A DNA stretch of 64,000 nt, taken from positions 2,542,001 through 2,606,000 of the forward strand of contig NZ_CP019285.1 in the NCBI RefSeq assembly GCF_000226975.2, written 5' to 3'. The position numbers and the translations under genes are program-made. This DNA comes from Halobiforma lacisalsi AJ5. GTDB lineage: Archaea; Halobacteriota; Halobacteria; Halobacteriales; Natrialbaceae. Below the pieces are notes generated by a model that was not told the origin of the DNA, did no database searches, and saw nothing but the letters and a program-made list of their open reading frames with translations. This document shows positions 27,179-35,502 of this stretch, one piece after another. Positions within the stretch are counted from its first letter, which is position 1, and every line of letters starts with the position of its first letter.

Positions 27179-28039
27179 GTGGCCTTCAGCAGGGATCCGC
27201 TCGACGAACTCGTCGTCCCCGACGGGACCGAGGTCAAGGAAGTCGCCGTAGAGACGGACGGAGACGTCCTCGTCGGTAGCAGAGCGACGATCGAGTTCGG
27301 CGTCCGCGGTCGGAACGTACTCGCGGGCGAGAGCGTCGAGGTCGACGGCGAGATCGAAGCCGAGGGCGACTGCCGGCTGGACATGTGGTGTGACGTCGCC
27401 GAGAACGTCCTGGTCGGCGAGGACGCCTACATCGGCGAGCGGGTCCACATCGGCGGCGAACTGAAAGTCGCCGGCGACTTAGACATCGGCGACGACGTCG
27501 ACATCGAGGAGGGATTCGAGGCCAACGGCTGGATCGTCATCCGGAACCCCATGCCGACGATCGTCTTGCTTTTCGTCTACCTCAAGCACCTCCTGCTGAT
27601 CGGCGAGGAGGACACGGCCCAGCGGCTCATTTCGGAACTCGTCGAGGAGGAGGGGGACGACGAACCCGACGCCGACCCGCTCGTGATCCCGCGGAACGCG
27701 ACGCTGGGCGACGACGCCTGGCGCGTCTCGACGCCCGCGACCATCGGTTCGAACTGCCGGCTCCACGGCAACGTCCGCGCCGAACGCCTCGAGGTCGGCC
27801 GTGAGTGCAACGTCTTCGGCAGTCTACGGGCTCGAAACGACGTCTCGGTCGGCGAGGGGACCCGCATTCACGGCGACCTGACGACCCGCGACGGGGACGT
27901 CGTCCTCGAGGACGACGCTCGCGTGCTCGGCGACGTCTCCTGTGAGAACCTGCGGCTCGCCCCCGGAGCGGAGGTCGACGGTACGATCCGGGCGACCGGC
28001 GAGATCACGATGGAGACGACCGAACGCGAACGGGAGTAG
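27179..28039 (+). CDS. Bactofilin-like polymer-forming protein
   Basis: I set the start at GTG 27179 (read as MAFSRDPLDELVVPDGTEV) because a TATA box precedes it at the leaderless distance. 286 residues dominated by short beta-helix repeats of the form x-V-x-G-D/E-x-x-I-G (for example DVLVGSRATIEFG, NVLVGEDAYIGERVHIGG, DVSVGEGTRIHGDL). A hydrophobic helix (PTIVLLFVYLKHLLLI, about 126-141) and a charged linker split the protein into two beta-helical halves. Bactofilins polymerise without nucleotides into cytoskeletal filaments. An archaeal homologue could scaffold the envelope, but function here is inference. Confidence 0.75.
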   Translation: MAFSRDPLDELVVPDGTEVKEVAVETDGDVLVGSRATIEFGVRGRNVLAGESVEVDGEIEAEGDCRLDMWCDVAENVLVGEDAYIGERVHIGGELKVAGDLDIGDDVDIEEGFEANGWIVIRNPMPTIVLLFVYLKHLLLIGEEDTAQRLISELVEEEGDDEPDADPLVIPRNATLGDDAWRVSTPATIGSNCRLHGNVRAERLEVGRECNVFGSLRARNDVSVGEGTRIHGDLTTRDGDVVLEDDARVLGDVSCENLRLAPGAEVDGTIRATGEITMETTERERE

Positions 28040-28055
28040 CGCCGCCGGCTTCGTG

Positions 28056-28202
28056 ATGCCGGTCTGGCTGTCGCTGGTCGGTCTCGAGGCGCCACTGCCG
28101 AACCTCAGCCGGGCCGGACTGGTTTCTCACGTTCTCTGGGGGACGGTCCTCGGGGGATTCTACGAAGGCGTCTCCCGCTGGCTCTCGTGGCCGCGTCGGT
28201 GA
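28056..28202 (+). pseudogene. Possible C-terminal remnant of a membrane protein
   Basis: A 48-codon frame (MPVWLSLVGLEAPLPNLSRAG...) with a hydrophobic amphipathic stretch (LVSHVLWGTVLGGFYEGVSRWL) begins 17 bp after the bactofilin stop. Sequence of this type occurs at the C-terminus of small haloarchaeal membrane proteins, with the rest absent, so I read it as a decayed fragment. It could instead be a genuine short ORF. Weak evidence either way. Confidence 0.3.
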
Positions 28203-28354
28203 CGCCCGCCCTCCGGCTCTGGCCGAAATAGGTTTTCGAGGCGAGTCGTGGCTATCGGCGCGAGTTTCTACTGGCGATTTTTACCCCTATTCTTAATACT
28301 GATAAATGCGATAGGGAAAGACGAGCATGGTAATAAAAGACACACTTCGCGGAT

Positions 28355-28360
28355 GGAGGT
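28355..28360 (+). promoter_or_regulatory. Shine-Dalgarno deciding the etfB start
   Basis: GGAGGT lies 4 nt before ATG 28365. The alternative ATG at 28353 overlaps this element and has none of its own, so 28365 is preferred. This operon is one of the few in the window with a clear Shine-Dalgarno. Confidence 0.6.
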
Positions 28361-28364
28361 ATCC

Positions 28365-29249
28365 ATGCGATCGATCGTACTGACGAAGGGCGTCCCGGAC
28401 TTCTCGGAGGGGGCAGTGTCGTTCGACGAGGACGGCCACCTGGAGCGAGGGAAGACGCCGACGGTGATGAACCCGAACGACGAGTTCGCGGTCCAGGCGG
28501 CGCTCCAGACGAAGGTCCGCCACGGCGGGCACGTCAGCGGGATGAGCATGGGGCCACCGGGGTACGCGGAGGTACTCGAGGAGGCGATGGAATCGGTCTA
28601 TCTCGACGACAGCTACCTCCTCTCGGATCGGGAACTCGCGGCCTCGGACACGTGGGCGACGGCGATCACCCTGAACGCGGGCCTCGAGACGTACCAGGAG
28701 CAGGTCGCGGAGATCGACCTCGTGTTCGCGGGGTTCAAGACGGCCGACGGCGAGACGGGCCAGACCGGTCCACAGACCTGCTGGGGGATGGACTGGCCGA
28801 TCGTCACCCACGTGATCGCGCTGGACGTCGATCCCGAGGAGCGTCGGCTGCGGGCGAAGCGACTCGTGGAGGGCGACGTCGACGAGATCGAGACGGTCGA
28901 AGCGCCCCTGCCGTGTTTCGTCGTCACCGATCCCGAGTTCGAGCCCACCTACCGGAAAGCGTCCCACCGGCTGACCCACAAGCAACTCCGCGCGGAGACC
29001 CAGGAGCGGGCGGCCAACCACGAGGAGCATCTGACCACGTGGGACCACGTCGACCTGAACCTCGACCCCGACTACATCGGGCTCGACGGCTCGCCGACGA
29101 TCGTCTCCTCGGTCGACCCGATTCCCAAAGCGCCGTCCGAGCGGGAGGCGACGATGATCGATCCGGGCGAGGACGACATGGGCGAAGTCCTCGAAGAGAT
29201 GCACCCGTTCGCCGCGGGAGGGGACGCCGGCACGGGGACAGGTGATTGA
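28365..29249 (+). CDS. etfB: Electron transfer flavoprotein beta subunit
   Basis: 294 residues, beginning MRSIVLTKGVPDFSEGAVSF. Landmarks of EtfB/FixA: VMNPNDEFAVQAAL, SMGPPGYAEVLEEAMESVYLDDSYLLSDRELAASDTWATA, and GQTGPQTCWGMDWP. With EtfA it forms the FAD/AMP-binding heterodimer that accepts electrons from dehydrogenases. The C-terminus carries an extra tail beyond the usual beta subunit. First gene of the operon etfB-etfA-fixCX-unknown. FixA-type subunits in such clusters can bifurcate electrons between ferredoxin and quinone; whether this one does is inference. Confidence 0.93.
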   Translation: MRSIVLTKGVPDFSEGAVSFDEDGHLERGKTPTVMNPNDEFAVQAALQTKVRHGGHVSGMSMGPPGYAEVLEEAMESVYLDDSYLLSDRELAASDTWATAITLNAGLETYQEQVAEIDLVFAGFKTADGETGQTGPQTCWGMDWPIVTHVIALDVDPEERRLRAKRLVEGDVDEIETVEAPLPCFVVTDPEFEPTYRKASHRLTHKQLRAETQERAANHEEHLTTWDHVDLNLDPDYIGLDGSPTIVSSVDPIPKAPSEREATMIDPGEDDMGEVLEEMHPFAAGGDAGTGTGD

Positions 29250-29251
29250 CC

Positions 29252-30880
29252 ATGACCATGGATCCGAACGAACACACGGTCGACGAACTCGAGGATGAAC
29301 TGGAATCGATCGACGACGAGGACGTACTCCAGTCGATTCTGGAAGCCGAGCAGGCGGGCCGGGACCGCAAGACGGCCCGCGAGGCGGTCCATCGGCGGCT
29401 CGAGGCCGTCGGTGCGGTCGACGGAGAAAGCGAGAGCGGCAGTGAGAGCGAGGGTCTCGAGGGCGACACCGAGACGGAAGGCGAGTACGAGGAGACGGAG
29501 GAGACGGTCGGTGAGGAGGCGGAAGGCGAAGAGATCGAGGAGGTAGCCGAAGACGAAGACGAAGACGAAGCCGAAGCTGGTGACGGCAACGCAGAAGGAG
29601 AGCAAGAGGAGGAAGACGACGAACTCTCTCACCCCACTCGCGACAAACGACACGTCCGCGCCCTCGAAGATGGCGACTACGCCGACATGTGGGTGTTCTG
29701 CGAGACCCAGCAGGGGGAACTCATCGACGTCTCGAAGGAGATGCTGGGGAAGGCCCGTCGCCTGATGGACGAGTTCGCGGAGGAGTATGGAGACGAGGAG
29801 AACGTCGTCGCCTTCCTGATGGGCGACGACTGCGAAGGGCTGGCCGAGGAGTGTATCGCCTACGGGGCCGACGTCGCGGTCTACCACGACGACGACCGAC
29901 TCGAGCGGTTCTTGCACAAACCCTACACCGAAATCTCGGCACACATGGCCCGCGGCGAAGGGTCGATCGAGAGCACGGAGTGGCGCGACTACGACCAGCC
30001 CCGTTACATCCTGTTCCCGGCGACGAACAACGGCCGGGACCTCTCGGCGAAGGTGCAGGCCGAACTCGACTCCGGGCTCGCCTCGGACTGTTCGGACCTG
30101 TACATCGAGGAGAACGAGGTCTCGAACCCCGTCAAGACGGGCGAGCCCGGCGTCAAGAAAACGTTCGAGAAGGTCCTTCATATGAAGCGTCCGGACTTCT
30201 CGGGCTTCGAGTACTCGACCATCCTCTGTCTCGACAACCCGGGTCGGGAGTTCCACCCGCAGGGCGCGTCCGTGATTCCGGGGAGTTTCGAGCCGATCGA
30301 GCCGGAGTACGATCGGGACGGGCTGGTCGTCGAACACGAGATGCCCCTCGAGGACGACTGGTTCCGCGTCGAGATCACCGAACAGGACCGGCTCGAAGCG
30401 GGCATCGACCTCACGGGTCACGAGGTGATCGTCTGTCTCGGGCGGGGTATCGCGGACGATCCCACCGAGGGGATGGAACTCGGGCTGGACCTGGTCGACG
30501 CGTTCGAGGACGCGGAACTGGGCATCACCCGGGGCATCGTCACCTCCTCCTACCAGTTCGAGGGCCACGTCGAGGAGTACTCGAAGGAGGAACGACAGAT
30601 CGGCGAGACGGGACAGGTCGTCGCGCCCGATCTCTACATCGCCGCCGGCGTCTCCGGCGCGGTCCAGCACAAGGTCGGGATGGACGAGTCGGAGACGATC
30701 GTCGCGATCAACACGGACACCGACGCCCGCATCCGGGACTTCTCGGACTACTTCATCGAGGGCGACCTGTTCGAGGTGCTCCCGGAACTGACCGAGGCGA
30801 TCGAGTCCGGCCGGACCGAACTCGAGGCGATCGCGGACGGGGGCGGCGACGGAAGCGAAAACGGGGGTGAGGGCCGATGA
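29252..30880 (+). CDS. etfA: Electron transfer flavoprotein alpha subunit with acidic N-terminal extension
   Basis: I start at ATG 29252; ATG 29258 and TTG 29246 are alternatives. 542 residues, much longer than the usual 310-330. Residues 1-60 form a small helical region (LEDELESIDDEDVLQSILEA), 60-125 is an almost uninterrupted Glu/Asp/Gly/Ser low-complexity linker, and from about 130 the EtfA fold begins (WVFCETQQGELIDVSKEML). The FAD domain is C-terminal (GRGIADDPTEGMELGLDLVD, TGQVVAPDLYIAAGVSGAVQH). It partners EtfB and hands electrons to FixC. The extension is the odd feature. Confidence 0.9.
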   Translation: MTMDPNEHTVDELEDELESIDDEDVLQSILEAEQAGRDRKTAREAVHRRLEAVGAVDGESESGSESEGLEGDTETEGEYEETEETVGEEAEGEEIEEVAEDEDEDEAEAGDGNAEGEQEEEDDELSHPTRDKRHVRALEDGDYADMWVFCETQQGELIDVSKEMLGKARRLMDEFAEEYGDEENVVAFLMGDDCEGLAEECIAYGADVAVYHDDDRLERFLHKPYTEISAHMARGEGSIESTEWRDYDQPRYILFPATNNGRDLSAKVQAELDSGLASDCSDLYIEENEVSNPVKTGEPGVKKTFEKVLHMKRPDFSGFEYSTILCLDNPGREFHPQGASVIPGSFEPIEPEYDRDGLVVEHEMPLEDDWFRVEITEQDRLEAGIDLTGHEVIVCLGRGIADDPTEGMELGLDLVDAFEDAELGITRGIVTSSYQFEGHVEEYSKEERQIGETGQVVAPDLYIAAGVSGAVQHKVGMDESETIVAINTDTDARIRDFSDYFIEGDLFEVLPELTEAIESGRTELEAIADGGGDGSENGGEGR

Positions 30881-32559
30881 GTGCCGACACCGCCGATCGC
30901 GAACACTACGAGGCCGTCGTCGTCGGCTGCGGACCGGGCGGCGCGGCGGCTGCGGCGCGGCTCGCGGAACACGGCGTCGAGACGCTCGTCCTGGAACGGG
31001 GCACGGAGGCCGGCTCGAAGAACGTCTCCGGCGGCCTGATCTACGCCGAAGATTCGGCACCGTACACGATCGACGACCTCTTCGACGGCTTCCGCGAGAA
31101 AGCCGCCGAGCGGCCGGTCACCGACTACCGGATCCACAACGTCGCGGGCAACAGCGTCAAAACCTACGACCTCAGGGACCTCCACGAGCACGATACCGAC
31201 TGGTGTGAGGCGGTCCTCCGGCGACGGATGGACTCGTGGCTCGAGCAGCGCGTCCACGAGAAGACGAGCGAGACGGGCGGCGGCGTGCTGACGAACGTCC
31301 GGGTGAACGGCCTCCTTCGCGAAAACGGGGAAATCGTCGGCGTCACCTGCGACGAACTCGAGCCGATCGAGGCAGACCTGATCGTCGCCGCCGACGGCGT
31401 CAACTCCGAACTCGCCCGCGACGCGGGTCTGATGGACTGGGAAGAACCCGAGGAGTGGTTCCAGGGCGTCAAGGCCGTCGTGGATATGGACCCCGACGTC
31501 ATCGACGACCGGTTCAACCTCGAGGAGGACGAAGGGGCCGCTCACCTCTTCTCGGGGGACCTGTTCGAGGACGTCCGCGGCGGCGGCTTCCTCTATACGA
31601 ACGAGGACTCGCTGTCGATCGGGACCGTCTTCCATCTCGACAGCCTCGTCGAGCAGCAGGCAGAGCCCCATCAACTGCTCGACGCCCTGCTAACACACCC
31701 GATGATGGCTCGGTGGCTCGGCGACGAGTACGAGGAACGCGAGTACGGCGCGAAGCTCGTCCCCGACTCGAAGAAGGTCGCCCACCCCGAGCCCTACCAG
31801 GATCGGCTCGTCCTCGTCGGCGACGCCGCCGGCCAGATGCAGGCTCAGGGACCGATCATCAAGGGGATGAACCACGCCGTCACGGCCGGGGCGCTGGCAG
31901 CCGACGCCTTCGCCGTCACGCGGGGCAACGCCGATCCCGAGGCCGCCGGCCGGCGCTACGCCAAGCTGCTCGAGGACTCGGGCACGATGGACAAACTCCG
32001 GCCCCGACGGTACGAACTCGCCCGCGCAGTCGGCGAGCGCGAGACCGTGACGAACGCCGTCGAACGCGTCCTCGACTCGCCGGTCGGCCGCGTCGCACTC
32101 GGGAACCCGATCTCGAACCGGCTTCTCGAGCGGGCGTACAACTCGCCGTTCCTGGTCTCGATGCTACCGGACACGCGGACGGGCTACGTGACGGTCCCGT
32201 CGATCATCGGTGAGGAACATGGCCGCACCATCCAGTGGGAGACCGACATCGAACCGCCGAACCTCGAGGAGCGGATCGGCGAGTTGACCTACGATACGGA
32301 CGTCGGCAACCCGCACATCGAACTCGAGGACGAGTCGTTCGACGCGAGCGGGGCGGCGGTTTACGCCTGCCCGGTCAGCGCGGAGGACTTCGGCGGCGGC
32401 TGCTACCGCTCGGAGGAGGTCACGCACAACGGCACTGAGGAGACGGTCGTCAGCCTCGACACCCAGCCCTGCGTCGAGTGTGGGACCTGCGCGATCGTTG
32501 CCGACACGACGTGGGAACACCCCCGCGGGGGGAAGGGTGTGGAGTATCGCGAGGGGTGA
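30877..32559 (+). CDS. fixC: FixC-FixX fusion: ETF-quinone oxidoreductase with ferredoxin tail
   Basis: 560 residues. The start overlaps the etfA stop (ATGA). N-terminal FAD-binding GCGPGGAAAAARLAEHGVET, substrate-domain landmarks LVLVGDAAGQMQAQGPIIKGMNHAV, and from about 490 a FixX ferredoxin domain with YACPVSAEDFGGGCY and CVECGTC. In many bacteria FixC and FixX are separate; here they are one chain. It takes electrons from the EtfAB flavins to the quinone pool at the inner face of the membrane. In a FixABCX arrangement, NADH-driven reduction of ferredoxin is possible. Confidence 0.93.
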   Translation: MSADTADREHYEAVVVGCGPGGAAAAARLAEHGVETLVLERGTEAGSKNVSGGLIYAEDSAPYTIDDLFDGFREKAAERPVTDYRIHNVAGNSVKTYDLRDLHEHDTDWCEAVLRRRMDSWLEQRVHEKTSETGGGVLTNVRVNGLLRENGEIVGVTCDELEPIEADLIVAADGVNSELARDAGLMDWEEPEEWFQGVKAVVDMDPDVIDDRFNLEEDEGAAHLFSGDLFEDVRGGGFLYTNEDSLSIGTVFHLDSLVEQQAEPHQLLDALLTHPMMARWLGDEYEEREYGAKLVPDSKKVAHPEPYQDRLVLVGDAAGQMQAQGPIIKGMNHAVTAGALAADAFAVTRGNADPEAAGRRYAKLLEDSGTMDKLRPRRYELARAVGERETVTNAVERVLDSPVGRVALGNPISNRLLERAYNSPFLVSMLPDTRTGYVTVPSIIGEEHGRTIQWETDIEPPNLEERIGELTYDTDVGNPHIELEDESFDASGAAVYACPVSAEDFGGGCYRSEEVTHNGTEETVVSLDTQPCVECGTCAIVADTTWEHPRGGKGVEYREG

Positions 32560-32565
32560 TCGCGC

Positions 32566-32955
32566 GTGAGCCGGTACGGACCCCGAATCGCCGCACTCGA
32601 GCGCCGGGCCGAACGGGAGCGGCGGCACCTCGAGCGCGCCGATTCTCCACTCGAGGGGCGAGACGACGGCGTGCTCCGCCCCGAAGAGCCGAGCGAGTAC
32701 CTCCGGGACGGTGCCGGCCCGGCGATCTGGCTCTACGTCGAGGGGCGAACCGGCGGGCGACTCGTCCAGTTCTCGCCCGCCGAACTCGCGGCCCTCGAGT
32801 CGGCGATGAACGACTGGTTCGAGTGTTACGCGCTGTGTCACGGGGTCGATCTCGACGCCGAGTTCACCGTTAGGGAAGCGGCGGAACTGCTACTCGAGAC
32901 GCGAAACGTGATCGACACGGCGCAGTTGTTGACGCAGGTCCCGGCGAGAGCGTAG
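32566..32955 (+). CDS. Unknown protein, last gene of the etf operon
   Basis: 129 residues from GTG 32566, six bases after the fixCX stop, so very likely co-transcribed. The N-terminus is a charged helix rich in Arg and Glu (RIAALERRAERERRHLE); the middle has AIWLYVEGRTGGRLVQFSPAELAALE, and the C-terminus AAELLLETRNVIDTAQLLTQVP is helical. Two cysteines (CYALC) occur mid-protein. No membrane segment, signal peptide or known domain is visible to me. Its position suggests a role in electron transfer or in assembly of the EtfAB-FixCX complex, which is inference from context only. Confidence 0.7.
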   Translation: MSRYGPRIAALERRAERERRHLERADSPLEGRDDGVLRPEEPSEYLRDGAGPAIWLYVEGRTGGRLVQFSPAELAALESAMNDWFECYALCHGVDLDAEFTVREAAELLLETRNVIDTAQLLTQVPARA

Positions 32956-33026
32956 ACGATCACCGCTGGTACCGTCGAACGGCAACCGCCCCGAACAGTA
33001 ATCCTCACTCGTCCCGTACCGAACAC

Positions 33027-33680
33027 GTGGCGCTGATCGTCGAGTACGAACTCCGGACGCCGGTACTCGCCACGGTCGAGGCAGCCGCCGCACGGATTCG
33101 ACTCGAGGAGATCTATCGTACCGATGCCGACCGGCTGAAACTCCTGTTCTGGGCGACCGGCGAAGGGCTAGACTCGCTGCGGGCCGTCCTGACGGACGAC
33201 TCGAACGTCGCGAGCGTCTCCCTGCTCGACGACGCCGGCGAGCGGCGGCTGTACAGCGTCGTGCTCACCGAGGAGGCGGCGACGGGGCTCACCTACCCCG
33301 TCGCCGCCGAGCACGACGTCGTGTTGCTCGAGGCCGTCGTTACCGACTCGACGGTCGTCCGGGCGAGGGCACCGAACCGGACGGCCCTGTTCTCGTACCG
33401 CGAGGAGTGTGCGAACCGGGGGATCGAGCTCCGGCTCAAACGTATCTACCGCGAGGAAGCGTGGACGACCGACCGCTACGGCATCACGAACCGACAATGG
33501 GAGGCCCTCGAGGCCGCGCTCGAGGCGGGCTACTTCGAGGTTCCCCGGGGAACGACCCTCTCGGAACTCGCGACCGAACTCGGCATCTCGGACCAGGCGC
33601 TGTCCGCGCGGCTCCGTCGGGGCCAGGCGAACCTCCTGGAGCACACCATTCGAGAAAGCGGCCCCGATAAGAAGGGTTGA
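33027..33680 (+). CDS. HTH-10 (Bat-type) transcription regulator
   Basis: 217 residues from GTG 33027. The N-terminal half is a small sensing domain (IVEYELRTPVLATVEAAAARIRLEEIYRT...) and the C-terminal half ends in the haloarchaeal HTH-10 domain (LTNRQWEALEAALEAGYFEVPRG, TLSELATELGISDQALSARLRRGQANLL). This family, named after the bacterio-opsin activator Bat, regulates diverse haloarchaeal genes; the target is not evident. It is followed at 46 bp by a HalOD1 gene, another signal-output domain, and lies just upstream of the phosphate/arsenic locus. Confidence 0.88.
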   Translation: MALIVEYELRTPVLATVEAAAARIRLEEIYRTDADRLKLLFWATGEGLDSLRAVLTDDSNVASVSLLDDAGERRLYSVVLTEEAATGLTYPVAAEHDVVLLEAVVTDSTVVRARAPNRTALFSYREECANRGIELRLKRIYREEAWTTDRYGITNRQWEALEAALEAGYFEVPRGTTLSELATELGISDQALSARLRRGQANLLEHTIRESGPDKKG

Positions 33681-33726
33681 GCAGCCAACCCGGTTCCTTT
33701 CCCCGTTCGTTCCCGTTCCTGGGAAC

Positions 33727-34053
33727 ATGAGCACTGAACAGTTGTCGACGGAGCCGGAGCCGGAGCGGGAGCGGGAGCCGAACGACGGGCGATTCGTCTA
33801 TCGAGCGGACGACGACCGGCCGCTCAGCGAGGCGGTCGTCGCCGCGGTCGCGGCGGACGACGGGACCGACGACGTGATGGCCGTCGCCGGGGAGTACGGT
33901 CCTCTATACGACGCGATCGATCCCGGTGCGCTGGATTCGCTGTTCGACTCCTCCGGAACGCCGGACCGGAGCGGGAGTATCTCCTTTACGTATGCGAACC
34001 GCCGCGTCGAGGTCGACTCGACCGGACGCGTCGTCCTCCGTTCTCGCGTCTAA
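33727..34053 (+). CDS. HalOD1 output-domain protein
   Basis: 108 residues from ATG 33727. After an acidic, proline-containing N-terminus (STEPEPEREREPNDG) it has the HalOD1 core: LSEAVVAAVAADDGTDDV, PLYDAIDPGALDSLF and the C-terminal beta pair ISFTYANRRVEVDSTGRVVL. HalOD1 is a haloarchaea-specific domain found alone or attached to sensors, with no known biochemical activity. The gene follows the HTH-10 regulator in the same direction and may be co-expressed with it. Confidence 0.85.
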   Translation: MSTEQLSTEPEPEREREPNDGRFVYRADDDRPLSEAVVAAVAADDGTDDVMAVAGEYGPLYDAIDPGALDSLFDSSGTPDRSGSISFTYANRRVEVDSTGRVVLRSRV

Positions 34054-34124
34054 GTTCTCGCTCGAGACCGCTCGAGCGCGCCGAACGAACCGCGTCAGCC
34101 GAGGGTAACGGAGCCGTCTGTTCG

Positions 34125-34796
34125 TCAGTAGATCAGTTCGTCGTCGTTCTCGACCATGTACAGCGTCCGTGCGGCGATGTTGACCGCGTGATCGCCGACC
34201 CGTTCCAGGTCCCGGACCGTCAACAGGAGCCGCGAGACGTCCTGGAGGAGCTGTTCGACCTCGTCGGCGGCCTCGAGTTCGCGCTCGATCAGGTCTCGAA
34301 CGACGATCTCGCTGGCCCGTTCGGCGAGGTCGTCGAGATCGTCGTCTCGATCGGCCAGTTCGCGACACCTGTCGGTGTTTTCGGTGTCGTAGGCGTTCAT
34401 CGCATCCTCGACCATCTCGAGGGTGATCTCGCCCATCGACTGAACGTCGACGTCCGGGAAGAGATCCCGCGTCGCGTCGAGGGTGTACTCCCCGAGGTTG
34501 ACCGCGAGGTCGCCGATCCGCTCGAGGTCGGTGATGATCTTGAACGAGGCGGCGATAAAGCGGAGGTCGCTCGCGACGGGTTGCTGGAGCGCGAGCAGGT
34601 CGATACACTCCTGCTCGAGGTCGAGGTACATGCGGTTGATCTCGCCGTCGCCCTCGATCACTTCCCGGGCGAGGTCCTCGTTTTTCTGCTCTAGGGCGTC
34701 GAGCCCCATCCGCAACCGTTCCATCACGACTTCGCTCATGTAGAGGATGTCTTCGCGGAGTTCCGCGAGTTTCTCCTGATAAGATTTCCGAGCCAT
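34125..34796 (-). CDS. phoU: PhoU phosphate-signalling protein
   Basis: I start at ATG 34796 (MARKSYQEKLAELREDILYM); a purine-rich GGAAAGGTGG lies upstream. 223 residues with two PhoU repeats, each ending in the metal-binding E/DxxxD pattern: FKIITDLERIGDLAVNLGEY and LLLTVRDLERVGDHAVNIAA. PhoU dampens phosphate uptake and links Pst transport to the regulatory system. In most haloarchaea it is directly behind pstB; here it is separated from the pst operon by a sensor kinase and the arsenic genes. It is one of two PhoU-type proteins in this window. Confidence 0.92.
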   Translation of the reverse strand: MARKSYQEKLAELREDILYMSEVVMERLRMGLDALEQKNEDLAREVIEGDGEINRMYLDLEQECIDLLALQQPVASDLRFIAASFKIITDLERIGDLAVNLGEYTLDATRDLFPDVDVQSMGEITLEMVEDAMNAYDTENTDRCRELADRDDDLDDLAERASEIVVRDLIERELEAADEVEQLLQDVSRLLLTVRDLERVGDHAVNIAARTLYMVENDDELIY

Positions 34797-34927
34797 GGTC
34801 CATCCACCTTTCCGGGCGGAAATATAGCTTGTGCTCACTGTATTTGACGGGGGCGGTCGTCGCCGTCGCTATCGCCCCGTCTTTGCGGCGGCTACGGCGA
34901 TATCGACGCGAATCGGGCGGCGAAAGC

Positions 34928-34940
34928 GTTAATTGATCAG
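34928..34940 (+). promoter_or_regulatory. arsR promoter with adjoining TGATCA site
   Basis: GTTAATTGA (34928-34936) is centred about 27 bp before ATG 34959, fitting a leaderless arsR transcript. The palindrome TGATCA (34934-34939) overlaps its downstream edge. The same hexamer, extended as TGATCAG, recurs beside the next promoter at 35504. Autorepression by ArsR at this site is a reasonable inference. Confidence 0.45.
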
Positions 34941-34958
34941 GTGCTAAAATGAGAGCTA

Positions 34959-35369
34959 ATGACCGACGCTACAGGTCGGCTCGAGCGATACCTGGCCGAC
35001 GAACTGGGCGAGTGTCGCGACGACGACCTCGAGAAACGACTCGACGAACTCGAGTCCCTCGACGGCGAGTTCGCGGAGTCGACGCTGGAACGGGACGTGG
35101 GAGTCCTCTCCGCGCTGGCGAACGAAACTCGGTACCGGATCGTCCGCTTGCTGGTCGAGGCCGACGGCGAACTCTGTGTCTGCGAGCTGTCGCCGCTGCT
35201 CGACGTTAGCCAGAGCGCGATCAGTCACGCCCTCTCCCGACTGCACGAGGAGGGGCTGGTAACCCGGCGGAAGGACGGCAAGTGGCGCAAGTACGAACCG
35301 ACACGGCGGGCGATCGCCCTCGTGACCGCGCTGGACGGGACGCGCCGTCGGAGCAGTACTCGATCGTAG
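34959..35369 (+). CDS. arsR: ArsR-family arsenite-responsive repressor
   Basis: 136 residues. A winged-helix core (VLSALANETRYRIVRLLVEADGEL, then CVCELSPLLDVSQSAISHAL and GLVTRRKDGKWRKYEPT) sits behind a 45-residue charged helical N-terminus. The classic arsenite-sensing ELCVCEL motif at the start of the recognition-helix region is present, with cysteines two apart. It should repress the downstream ars genes until As(III) or Sb(III) binds. It is followed after 172 bp by the RidA-like gene and then acr3, all in one direction. Confidence 0.88.
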   Translation: MTDATGRLERYLADELGECRDDDLEKRLDELESLDGEFAESTLERDVGVLSALANETRYRIVRLLVEADGELCVCELSPLLDVSQSAISHALSRLHEEGLVTRRKDGKWRKYEPTRRAIALVTALDGTRRRSSTRS

Positions 35370-35409
35370 TCGCTCGTCCGTTCCGGTTCGTCCTGGGCCA
35401 TCACAGAAC

Positions 35410-35426
35410 ACGAATTGTTCATTCGT
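35410..35426. repeat. Inverted repeat between arsR and the RidA-like gene
   Basis: ACGAAT (35410-35415), spacer TGTTC, then ATTCGT (35421-35426): a perfect 6-bp inverted repeat in AT-richer DNA downstream of arsR. It may be a terminator hairpin or an operator. It lies 85-100 bp before the TATA box of the next gene. Confidence 0.5.
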
Positions 35427-35502
35427 ATCTACGTCCGATTTCGGCCCCGTTCCGAATACACTCCCCAAACAGGCCAGAGTAGCACGTATTCGGCACTCTA
35501 AA

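Noticed and set aside
28248-28364. Upstream extension of etfB with a hydrophobic start
   Set aside because: The Shine-Dalgarno at 28355 and the EtfB family start MRSIVLTKG place the start at 28365; the extension is promoter DNA rich in A/T.
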